Made by a program: the position numbers and the translations under genes
The notes under the pieces: generated by a model
The model's database searches: none
What the model was told of the DNA's origin: nothing
What the model saw: only the letters and a program-made list of their open reading frames with translations
From: a virus
Reading direction: 5' to 3' (one strand)
Length of the DNA: 31,347 nt
Virus record (IMG/VR): IMGVR_UViG_3300009172_000027
Coordinates: 1 to 31,347 of that record
Shown: positions 13,433-21,506 of the stretch, piece after piece
Layout: each line of letters begins with the position of its first letter
Position numbering within the stretch: the stretch's first letter is position 1

Positions 13433-13987
13433 CTAAGTTCCAATCTCAGCAATAACTGCATCTAATTCAGCATCAGGTACTTTCTTAAAGCCTTCCCATA
13501 AACCTCTAAGGTTTTGCCTTTTAGCCCTAGGTGTTTTACCCATCTCTATTTTCTCCCTAGCTAAGAAGAGGAACATTTCATCCTGTACATCCTTGGAGAA
13601 TACTGTGTTAGTTGGTAGACCCATACGTTCTACAGTGTCTCTTAGTGTTGCTCCAATAATTTGATACCTACCCATCGGAGTAGACGTTAAATCATTCTTA
13701 TAAGCATATGTATCCTTACCAAGACGGGGCTTAACGTACTGACCGTATGCTCCTGAGGCTCTAGAGAAGTCAGTTAACTGCCCCACAGTTTTAGTAGAGA
13801 CTTCATAGCCTTTGAAGGGTGTATCCCCTATCTCAAAGTTACCGTACAGAGTATTGTAGTTCTTACCTTCGTACTCTATAAAAGCTTCCTGTGTAGCAGA
13901 GCCTTCTGCTAGGCTTGCCTGTACAGGTGCCTCAGTTTTATCTTCAAGTACTAGTAAGGTACCTGTATTCCATTTACTTTTAGCCAT
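13433..13987 (-). CDS. Lysozyme-like peptidoglycan hydrolase (endolysin or virion muralytic protein)
   Basis: 184 residues from ATG 13987, with GAGGA seven bases upstream. After the shared MAKSKWNTGTLL tag and a low-complexity linker, residues 36-180 form a lysozyme-like domain: EYEGKNYNTLYGN (candidate catalytic Glu at 38 or 40), then TPMGRYQIIGATLRD (residues 103-117), the G-RYQ-I motif of lambda-type and related muramidases or transglycosylases, then a C-terminal helical part. The target is cell-wall peptidoglycan. It lies between internal virion protein genes and holin/spanin-like genes, so it could serve either for lysis or for entry. A longer in-frame reading from 14086 adds a lipoprotein-like leader (see findings). 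Confidence 0.82.
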   Translation of the reverse strand: MAKSKWNTGTLLVLEDKTEAPVQASLAEGSATQEAFIEYEGKNYNTLYGNFEIGDTPFKGYEVSTKTVGQLTDFSRASGAYGQYVKPRLGKDTYAYKNDLTSTPMGRYQIIGATLRDTVERMGLPTNTVFSKDVQDEMFLFLAREKIEMGKTPRAKRQNLRGLWEGFKKVPDAELDAVIAEIGT

Positions 13988-13988
13988 A
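13953..13988. repeat. 36-bp direct repeat, copy B (5' end of the lysozyme-like gene)
   Basis: Exact second copy of 13397-13432, 556 bases away in the same orientation. It covers the start codon and first 12 codons of the lysozyme-like gene. The ribosome sites upstream of the two copies differ, so the duplication begins at about the start codon. Confidence 0.95.
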
Positions 13989-14003
13989 AAGGTATCCTCG
14001 TTC

Positions 14004-16121
14004 TTATTTTGTGTACAACTCACCATCACTAGGATCACGATAAACGTCACCAGTTTTAAGGGCTTGGAAAGCTTGGCTGTACTCATCTTCTGTCAAATCC
14101 ATTTCAAACGTGTAAGGGTTGTCTTGTGTGTACGTTGTTGCATCTTCATCAACTGGTGGGTTTAATTCTGGGTTGTTCTTACTGGTGCTACTAAAGTTAG
14201 TCAGGAGTAACTCATTTCCTGTTAAGGGAAGTTTATACGCCCCTGTATTAATAGGCCTATTGCCAGAAAAAGTAACACTACTAGAAGGTACAGTACCAAG
14301 GTTGCCACCTAGTTTAGTAAATGCTTCCCTTAAAGGTTTAACAGAACCCAAGACCTTTGTTGCTTTTAAATACTCAGAGTATGCAACGTCAAACTTCCAA
14401 CCAAGATTCTCAATTTCTGCGTATAGTAAATTATCTCCATCTTCTGTAAAAAATCTACGTCCTCTATCAGCAATCATTAAGGCAACATCACCGTTGTAAA
14501 ACTGCTTTGCACCTTTCTTCACTAGTTGTGCAGTACTTGTATCGAACCTTACTTGACCTGTGGTAACCACCTTGTCCAAGTCGTAGTTAATATCTCCTGT
14601 TATACTATTAACTCTGAATGGACTGTCAGCTAGGGAACCAGCACCAGCCTGTGCAACAATAGCTAACTGTTTATTGACAATATCACGTAGCCTTGCTTGA
14701 GCTAAAACGGCTCCATCTGGGTCATGCTTCCTAGCTTCAGCTAACCTTTCTAACATTTCTGGACTGTATAGCTTTCTCATTGTGAAGGGGTCAATGACTA
14801 TGTTTTTATCAGTTAGAACTACAGTTGCTTTTCCTATTCCTTGGAAGAAAGACTCTAAGTTAACTGGAATACTTAGACTAGCTGCAGTAGTCATGGTGGC
14901 CTGTGCAAGACCTGTTTCTACCATTTGAAATGCAGTCAGAAGACCCTCGTTACCATTAGCCTCGTCTGTTAAAAGTCTTACACTCTCTAAAGCTTCTGGT
15001 GAATGAAGTACTCCTGAAAATACTTCTAGGTCTTGAGATGCAGTAGATGCATCCCTTAAATTGTCTGCTAGTCTTTTTGCATCTAGATCATAAATATCTA
15101 CGTAAGGAGGGGGAGGTGAAGAGGGTAAGTTTTTTAAAATTTTAAGCTGATCTCCAAGGCCAGATGCTGTGTAATTTTGAAATGCTAAACTCGTACTGAA
15201 GTCTTTATCAAGAATTGCCCTTCTCCAAACAGGGTCTTCCACATTCTGTGCTGAAGCTATGATTAAACTGTCAACTACCTCAATGCCATCTTGCCTAAGG
15301 TTAGTCAACTGTTCTGCATCGAAACCCTTAATGACTTTGTAAAGATCATCTAAAGCATTTATTTGATTTGTTAGTAATTGATAGTCGGATTCAGGTACGT
15401 CTGCAGGTCTGTCCACAGCAAGGAGATTCTTAAGAAAAGAAACTTCTGTACCTAAACGGGCCATAGCTTCTGGTGAAATTTCTCCATTCCGTATAACCTC
15501 TTCATTGTATGCTGCCATAAAGATTTTTCTTGTTGCAGCTATAGTCTCTTGTGCTCTTGGAAGGTACGAACCTTTAAATTCTACAGCATTAGCAACTTTA
15601 GTAGACTCAAGGTACTGTACATTATTTTGGAACAAGGAATAATTTTTTACTGCCTCTGCCTCTATGGCCTCAGAACCTGCATCATTCCCTAGGTTAGTTT
15701 CAGCTATAGAAATAAACCTCAGGAATGCTTCGTCATTGTACATAGCCTGTCGTTTTATAAACTCTGGGTCTTCTGAAGCTGTTTGAATAACTACTCCTGA
15801 CATTCCAAAGATAGCATCTCTATCCTGTTGAGATACGGAGTAACCTCCCATAGCAGCTTGAGCAACTAGGGTATTAACCTTTGATCTTGTTGCAGCTGGG
15901 GTCAGACCTCCAGTTTCTTCTACGATAGCAGTCATAAGGGCAGAACGTTGTTGAGTAGCTACGTTTGCTCCACCTCTTGGAGCAGCCATCCCTGCATCAA
16001 GTACCCCAAACACTCCTTTCAGAATATTCATTTGACTATTTGCATTGATTTCTTCTGCAGAAGTTACTTGACCCTCGTAAGCTGCTGAACCTTCTGATAC
16101 GTCTATTCTAAAGTCGGCCAT
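14004..16121 (-). CDS. Internal virion protein (ejection protein), 705 residues
   Basis: Start at ATG 16121 (MADFRIDVSEG), about 12 bases after an AGGG. A GTG at 16133 abuts AAGGG with no spacing, so is less likely. The protein is soluble, Ala- and helix-rich and without a known domain; a Pro-rich stretch (NLPSSPPPPYVDIYD) lies in the middle. By size, operon place and composition it corresponds to the gp15-like inner-core proteins of T7-like phages, which are packaged in the capsid and ejected with the DNA. It follows the 1479-aa protein, the order reversed from T7 (gp15 before gp16). Family assignment is by context. Confidence 0.75.
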   Translation of the reverse strand: MADFRIDVSEGSAAYEGQVTSAEEINANSQMNILKGVFGVLDAGMAAPRGGANVATQQRSALMTAIVEETGGLTPAATRSKVNTLVAQAAMGGYSVSQQDRDAIFGMSGVVIQTASEDPEFIKRQAMYNDEAFLRFISIAETNLGNDAGSEAIEAEAVKNYSLFQNNVQYLESTKVANAVEFKGSYLPRAQETIAATRKIFMAAYNEEVIRNGEISPEAMARLGTEVSFLKNLLAVDRPADVPESDYQLLTNQINALDDLYKVIKGFDAEQLTNLRQDGIEVVDSLIIASAQNVEDPVWRRAILDKDFSTSLAFQNYTASGLGDQLKILKNLPSSPPPPYVDIYDLDAKRLADNLRDASTASQDLEVFSGVLHSPEALESVRLLTDEANGNEGLLTAFQMVETGLAQATMTTAASLSIPVNLESFFQGIGKATVVLTDKNIVIDPFTMRKLYSPEMLERLAEARKHDPDGAVLAQARLRDIVNKQLAIVAQAGAGSLADSPFRVNSITGDINYDLDKVVTTGQVRFDTSTAQLVKKGAKQFYNGDVALMIADRGRRFFTEDGDNLLYAEIENLGWKFDVAYSEYLKATKVLGSVKPLREAFTKLGGNLGTVPSSSVTFSGNRPINTGAYKLPLTGNELLLTNFSSTSKNNPELNPPVDEDATTYTQDNPYTFEMDLTEDEYSQAFQALKTGDVYRDPSDGELYTK

Positions 16122-16122
16122 T

Positions 16123-19100
16123 TTAGTAGTCACCCTTCATTTCATTTGTAAGACGTTCAGCATTGTAGGCTGTTCCTAGTCTTAAACCGTTTGCTAGTAT
16201 CTTTGGTACAAATTCAGGTCTAGCCATTTTCCTTTTCATTTGCATTCTTACTAAAGGAGAGTAGTTTAAATGATCTATCTCTCCCATAATTTCGTTGTAT
16301 AGTTCAGTGCCTTGAACCATATCTTTTTCGTCACCATCTACCATAAGACGTATAGCATAGGCTGCTTTTTTACCAAGTCTCTTTTCATCTTCACGTATTT
16401 GCTTTGTTCTCTTGTACTGTATCTCTGTGTAGTCAAAGTAGTTAGACACAACAGCTGGCGACATACCCATTGCAATAGCAAAGGCGTCTACAGGCTTAAG
16501 GTTAGCATCTACTGTACCTCTTGTCTTGCTCTCGAAGTCACCTGATGAAAATACCTCTGATACTTTAGCAATTTTATCTACAGTTGACAGGTTTCTAAGC
16601 AGAGTAGTTAAGTCTTCTCTTAGTATTGAAGGATTGCCACCAAACATGGAACCTATTGCATTGCTTGCAGTGGAAAGCATGTCAGTAGCAATCTCTCCTG
16701 AAGGCCCAAAGAGGACAGTTAAGAATTGATCGCTGTATAGCTTCTCATAAACGTCTTGAAGACCTGTAACGGGGGCAACCCTTGAAGCATAGGCAGTTTC
16801 TGTACCTAAAGCCCAGCTTAGAAGTTGATCCATCAAGCCATACTTTACATTGTTAAACATATATGTGGCTTTAGGATCGTCTGCTTCGTATCCCATCTTC
16901 TCTACAACATAACCTGCTGTGTTACCTAAGCCTATTCCAGTTAATCCAAACATCGGCCCCATTACCGCCAACATACTAAGACGTTCAGTGGCTGTAAAGT
17001 CTCTTCCTATAAAAACATTCTCCATTGCACGTAAGGAAAAAGACAACCACTGTGTAGGAACCTTTAAAGGGCCACTCTGGTAAGCCCCCTTACCTGCTGT
17101 TGTCATACGAAAAGTTAAAGCTTGCTCTCTGTTTGTGATCCAAGCCTTACCTTCAGCACTGAATGGGTCTACATCTGGACGTTTTGCCCTGTGCTCTAGA
17201 AAAGCTGTAGCAATTCCAGTCATACGAGTAAGACGTTCACCCTCTTTAAAGAATACTGTAGACTTATCAAGTAAGTTTTTTGCAGCGGAAAGAGCCTTAC
17301 CTGTTAGATTGCTTGAGGTTCCAAACTGGTTTGTCCCTTGAAGCTCAATGGTTGTGTTGTCAACAATGTTTCTTCCACTATCATCTATGTATTTAACCAG
17401 ATCGTTTAGTTCGTCTTCTGGAAGGAAGGCTCCCTTAGCTAGTTGTTTGATTGCAAGCCTACGAGTTGCCCCATCAGACAAAGACATGACACCCAACAAA
17501 GGAATAGACATGCCTAAAGCCCTGCCACCATGTACAGGGGAAATAGCTGCAATAGTTATAGAGTGAATGCCTTGGAGAAGAAACTGATCTACGTTTAGAA
17601 AACCAAACTTAGAGTAGAAGCCTACCTTTAAGAGTTGTGCAGCTGGGTCAGACTTAGACATGTCTAACTTCTTACCTGTAGAGCTAAACACTGACTCTGC
17701 TACTGAGTTTGAAAAGGACTCCCAACGTTCAGAGAGTGCAGTAGGCTGGTTTAGGCGGCGTTTAATGATACCTTGCTGTTCTCTTAACTGTGCAGCTACG
17801 TCACCTGCCTCACCCATCTTGCTTACCTGTGCATTAAGTAAACGTTTTAGGTACTCATTCTTTGGCAATGCAGAAATTTCTGAAAAGTTAGTAATAAGGC
17901 TTGGGTTTGCTTCTGCTAGTTTAACCCAACCAACAATAGCATTCTGGTTTGCTGCACGATTAGCATAGCCAAAAGCTTCTGAGCTAAATTGTTCTGCAAT
18001 GTTAGCCATTGGAGAGGCAGTCCTTGCCTTTTCTCCACCGTACTCAATCAACGGAGTATCGCCACGTTTCATATTGGAACGAACTCTTGAAACCTCGCCA
18101 GCCGTTTGACCTCCAAGTACAGCATTCTCACCAGCTTCTAGTGCTGTGATCTGTTCATCTCTAGCTTTAAATACAAATCTTTCTGTAAAGCCAAAGCCAG
18201 TTTCATCTGCTACTCGTAGTATGTCTTTAAAGTCTGTGAAGTGTTTGTTCCAAGAGTTGTTAGCCCGTATGACATTACCAAACTCTTCTATCTCTAGCTT
18301 ACTTAACTTTAATTCAGAAATACTTGTGACCTGCTTACGTACAAGAACTGCCTTAACGTAATCAGATATGTTATTTAATTCATTCACTGCCTTAGCAGAC
18401 TGTTGCTTACTGAATGAGCCTAGTATTGTTTTAAAAGCTACATTAACTTCCTTGCCACTAGCTAAAACCTTTTGTGTAGTTGCACCTACAAACCACCTCA
18501 TGTTTTCATTAAGGCGTGGGCCACCTACATTGTAAGGCATAACATCTACTTTTTCTAAGACACGTGTGCTACGTACACCTGTCACATACTGATGATCTAG
18601 AAAAATATCAGGTACTTTATAAATTGGCTGATCTTTAAACTTGTCAGCTGGTAAAGACTTACCTGTTGCAACGTTAAGAACTAACTCATTATCAGGAACT
18701 TTACCGTCTGCTCGAATAGCAATACCACCTAGCTCGTCTGTAAATTGTACAAATACAGCATCCTCTTGGACAAGACGTTTCAAACGTTTGCTTGACATGA
18801 TGTTCCAAGTTGTGTCTCCTATCTCAAGCATAGCTAAGTAGGCATCTTTAACCTTTTGAGAAGGTAAAGAGTTATTTAACTTTGCATACTCAGCCTCAAA
18901 GGTAGGCATGTCGGGGGCTTTACGAAGATAAGATAAGTCTCCATCAAGTAGCTCCCTAAAGAAATTATCTAAGCCTTTACTTTCTGTCTGGTTTAGTTTT
19001 GAAATAGTCTTTTGAATAGGTTTAGTAAGCTGGCCTATCTTAGCTTGACCAGCCTCTGCTTGACTAAACAAGGCAGATAGACGATCACCTACCCGTGTAG

Positions 19101-20562
19101 TAGAGGCACCAAACACCCTTGACACAGCATCTGAAATAATATTATTGTTTACAAATCTTTCGGATTTCTCTGGTAGTTTTAGTATGTCTACTCGTTGTTC
19201 AAACTCTAAGAACCAGCCTTTTCCGTTATCTGCTTTTACTACTTTAAGGCTTGGGTCAGTATTAGCAATAGCTACTACGTCCATCTTACGTTTAAATGCA
19301 CCCCCTGTCCCGTCCTTACCGAGAGTAACAACAACAGTATAGTCATCTGATCCTTGATTAAAGATACGCCTTGTATTTACCACTACATCATTAGTACGTT
19401 TAGCTATGTTTGAAGAGATAATGTCAGCTGCTTCTTCAATAGATTCTCTTGCTACATACTGCCCAAAGGTAAACTTTCTATTTAACAATTCTAACTTTTC
19501 CATCAGTATTGTCTTAGTAGTTCCTCTCCTTACAGCTGCTTGAGATGGTCGAGAGAGAGGCCCAGCTGCAGGGTCTAAGTCTGATGGAAGTAAACGTCCA
19601 GCACTCACACCGTCTACCTGTACACCTATATCGTCTACAACACGGACTGCAACTTCACCTGCTTCTTGAGCACCCTTCATTACAGCTATAGCATCTTCTG
19701 CCCTTTTAACTTTAGACAGTTCAGATAGCTTAGAGGTCGGTCTAAGGGAAGATTTTATAACACCCTTTGCTAACTTACCGTAGCCTACTGCATCAAAGAT
19801 TGAAAGGGCAGCAAACAGGGAAGCTTGAGGGTTGTCACCCATGTACCTTGCATCATTGGCAGCATTATAAATATTGTAAGCAGAGCCTCTTGTAAAAAAT
19901 CCTTCATCCTGACGATCAGTTAAGTATCCTGTAAACCATTCCTTAAAATCGACAGGACTCATTCCAGTGACTGCCTTTCTAATTTCCTCACCTTCACGGT
20001 TAGTACGGAATGTAATATCTTCAAAGATACCTAAAGTTATACCACGTAAGATGTTAACGTCAATAAACTCTAATACCTTAGAAGTAGTAGATTGTTCATC
20101 TATGCCTGAATTTAAAATAAACTCTTGAGTCATCTTATCAATCATTGTAAGATTAGTCATAGCCTTTGCAGCATAAGGGTTTATCGAACCATCGTCTAAG
20201 ATAAGACCGTTGAGCAAAACAAAGTCACCAATAGATGAAAAGTCTGCAGCCTTTATCTCTGCATCTTTAACTAGGATAGCAGTCTTATCTACTGTTAATC
20301 CTTCCAAGTAAGAAGTTTCAATAACTTCTGAACTGGACGTAGTAAAGGCTACATTCCTTGCTTCTGCCTCGTAGCTGTGGTCATTATTTGTTCTAGAAAG
20401 GTGTACCATGTCTACTGGAACATCAGTAGCAACAGAAATATCTATAGACTTTCTAACCTCCTTAAGAGAGTAAGCATCAAAAGGTTTTTCTTCTACAATT
20501 TCTTGAGACATAATTGTCTCTTGGTTTTTTATGAGAGTAGAGACAGGTGTTAACTCAGTCAT
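16123..20562 (-). CDS. Giant internal virion protein (gp16-like position), 1479 residues
   Basis: The largest gene here, starting at ATG 20562 after AGGAAAAG; a second ATG at 20511 lacks a ribosome site. It is helix-rich and charged. Two hydrophobic regions lie in the last third: about residues 1010-1045 (FLLQGIHSITIAAISPVHGG) and 1195-1225 (MLAVMGPMFGLTGIGLGNTA), which could insert in the host membrane. Its size equals that of T7 gp16 (1318 aa) or the largest ejection proteins of N4-like and SIO1-like phages. I see no lysozyme or SLT motif in it; that activity may be supplied by the 184-aa lysozyme-like protein. Function, DNA ejection across the envelope, is inferred. Confidence 0.78.
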   Translation of the reverse strand: MTELTPVSTLIKNQETIMSQEIVEEKPFDAYSLKEVRKSIDISVATDVPVDMVHLSRTNNDHSYEAEARNVAFTTSSSEVIETSYLEGLTVDKTAILVKDAEIKAADFSSIGDFVLLNGLILDDGSINPYAAKAMTNLTMIDKMTQEFILNSGIDEQSTTSKVLEFIDVNILRGITLGIFEDITFRTNREGEEIRKAVTGMSPVDFKEWFTGYLTDRQDEGFFTRGSAYNIYNAANDARYMGDNPQASLFAALSIFDAVGYGKLAKGVIKSSLRPTSKLSELSKVKRAEDAIAVMKGAQEAGEVAVRVVDDIGVQVDGVSAGRLLPSDLDPAAGPLSRPSQAAVRRGTTKTILMEKLELLNRKFTFGQYVARESIEEAADIISSNIAKRTNDVVVNTRRIFNQGSDDYTVVVTLGKDGTGGAFKRKMDVVAIANTDPSLKVVKADNGKGWFLEFEQRVDILKLPEKSERFVNNNIISDAVSRVFGASTTRVGDRLSALFSQAEAGQAKIGQLTKPIQKTISKLNQTESKGLDNFFRELLDGDLSYLRKAPDMPTFEAEYAKLNNSLPSQKVKDAYLAMLEIGDTTWNIMSSKRLKRLVQEDAVFVQFTDELGGIAIRADGKVPDNELVLNVATGKSLPADKFKDQPIYKVPDIFLDHQYVTGVRSTRVLEKVDVMPYNVGGPRLNENMRWFVGATTQKVLASGKEVNVAFKTILGSFSKQQSAKAVNELNNISDYVKAVLVRKQVTSISELKLSKLEIEEFGNVIRANNSWNKHFTDFKDILRVADETGFGFTERFVFKARDEQITALEAGENAVLGGQTAGEVSRVRSNMKRGDTPLIEYGGEKARTASPMANIAEQFSSEAFGYANRAANQNAIVGWVKLAEANPSLITNFSEISALPKNEYLKRLLNAQVSKMGEAGDVAAQLREQQGIIKRRLNQPTALSERWESFSNSVAESVFSSTGKKLDMSKSDPAAQLLKVGFYSKFGFLNVDQFLLQGIHSITIAAISPVHGGRALGMSIPLLGVMSLSDGATRRLAIKQLAKGAFLPEDELNDLVKYIDDSGRNIVDNTTIELQGTNQFGTSSNLTGKALSAAKNLLDKSTVFFKEGERLTRMTGIATAFLEHRAKRPDVDPFSAEGKAWITNREQALTFRMTTAGKGAYQSGPLKVPTQWLSFSLRAMENVFIGRDFTATERLSMLAVMGPMFGLTGIGLGNTAGYVVEKMGYEADDPKATYMFNNVKYGLMDQLLSWALGTETAYASRVAPVTGLQDVYEKLYSDQFLTVLFGPSGEIATDMLSTASNAIGSMFGGNPSILREDLTTLLRNLSTVDKIAKVSEVFSSGDFESKTRGTVDANLKPVDAFAIAMGMSPAVVSNYFDYTEIQYKRTKQIREDEKRLGKKAAYAIRLMVDGDEKDMVQGTELYNEIMGEIDHLNYSPLVRMQMKRKMARPEFVPKILANGLRLGTAYNAERLTNEMKGDY

Positions 20563-20575
20563 TTTACTTTTCCTA

Positions 20576-21034
20576 TTAACTAAAGTACTTGTTAGGATTA
20601 CCGAGTGCTTTTATATCCGTTTTTATCTTGCCAAACCCTCCTCCAGCTGAAACAGCCATACCTGCAACCTTGAAACCAAGGGAAGAGTTAACGTTTGCTT
20701 GAGCAGCCTGACCCGAAAAGATAGAAGCCCTACTTGACAGTCCACTCATTTGTGTTCCGTAACCAGTGTTAGCACCAGCTTGAGACTGAGAAGCACCTAT
20801 ACCTCCTGAGTACCCAGATGACTGAAGAGTACCAGCGGCCTGTGCATTAGCTTGTGCTCTTGCAGTGTTTAAAACATTCTGCCTAGCTGCTATCCTACGT
20901 TCACGGGCTACTTTTGTTTGCTGTGCTTTTTGTTGAGTAGCTGCTGCTGCACGACTCAGCCTACCAGCCTTGTTTTGCTCAGATACAGCATAGGTTGTAC
21001 CTGCTATTGCTACTACTGCTGCTGTTACACCCAT
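20576..21034 (-). CDS. Small Ala/Gln-rich internal virion protein (gp14-like position)
   Basis: 152 residues: an N-terminal hydrophobic helix (VTAAVVAIAGTTYAVSEQNK), a basic and Ala/Gln-rich helix (AAAATQQKAQQTKVARERR), then a Gly/Ser/Ala-rich middle. This composition and its place ahead of the two large core proteins match the gp14-type internal virion proteins of podoviruses, which form an outer-membrane pore during ejection in T7. The ATG is preceded by AGGAG inside the upstream gene, whose stop lies just before it. Confidence 0.75.
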   Translation of the reverse strand: MGVTAAVVAIAGTTYAVSEQNKAGRLSRAAAATQQKAQQTKVARERRIAARQNVLNTARAQANAQAAGTLQSSGYSGGIGASQSQAGANTGYGTQMSGLSSRASIFSGQAAQANVNSSLGFKVAGMAVSAGGGFGKIKTDIKALGNPNKYFS

Positions 21035-21035
21035 T

Positions 21036-21506
21036 TTAATCTCCTAGATATTTTGAGTAAACTTTTTCAATGTTCTTAAATCCTAGTCTTTCTAGAACAA
21101 CATCTAAAGGTTTACTAACTTTTGTATTTATAGTAAGAACAGACACACCTTTTTTCTTCATGTCTTTTTCAGCATACTTAATTAAAAAATAACCAAGTAA
21201 ACCTTTTCTGTGCTCTGGTTCTATGAACAACACATCGTTTACAGCAAAGGTGTGGTCTTTGTAGTGGGGATGAGGCCTTGCAATTATAATAAAGTAACCT
21301 ACAAGTGCTTTATCTTTTCTGGCTGTGTATATCCCTAAATTCCCAGCATTGTACACTGCTTCATAGAATGTCCAATCAGGGTTTAACTTAATTTTATCTT
21401 TGTTTAAAGCAATCTCTTCCCAATGTTTGTAAAAAAGATTGTCTACTTCACCTCTTGCACTATTAAAATCTTCTTGTTTAATTTCAAAGCCTCGAATTAG
21501 CTGCAC
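21036..21506 (-). CDS. GNAT-family N-acetyltransferase
   Basis: 156 residues from GTG 21506, four bases after GAGGTG; a TTG at 21509 is the alternative. The fold signature is visible: strand GYFIIIARPH, strand NDVLFIEPEHRKGLLGYFLI with the acetyl-CoA loop (RKGLLG, a slightly relaxed R/Q-x-x-G-x-G), a Lys-rich helix, strand VSVLTINT and the final LERLGFKNIEKVYSKYL. It would transfer an acetyl group from acetyl-CoA to an unknown amine. Sitting between nozzle and core genes, with a 23-base overlap into the nozzle gene, it is expressed with virion genes; the target may be a structural or host protein. Confidence 0.87.
   Translation of the reverse strand: MQLIRGFEIKQEDFNSARGEVDNLFYKHWEEIALNKDKIKLNPDWTFYEAVYNAGNLGIYTARKDKALVGYFIIIARPHPHYKDHTFAVNDVLFIEPEHRKGLLGYFLIKYAEKDMKKKGVSVLTINTKVSKPLDVVLERLGFKNIEKVYSKYLGD

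Noticed and set aside
14119-14499. 126-codon + strand ORF inside the 705-aa gene
   Set aside because: Antisense shadow of a strongly supported long gene, with no start signal or family resemblance.
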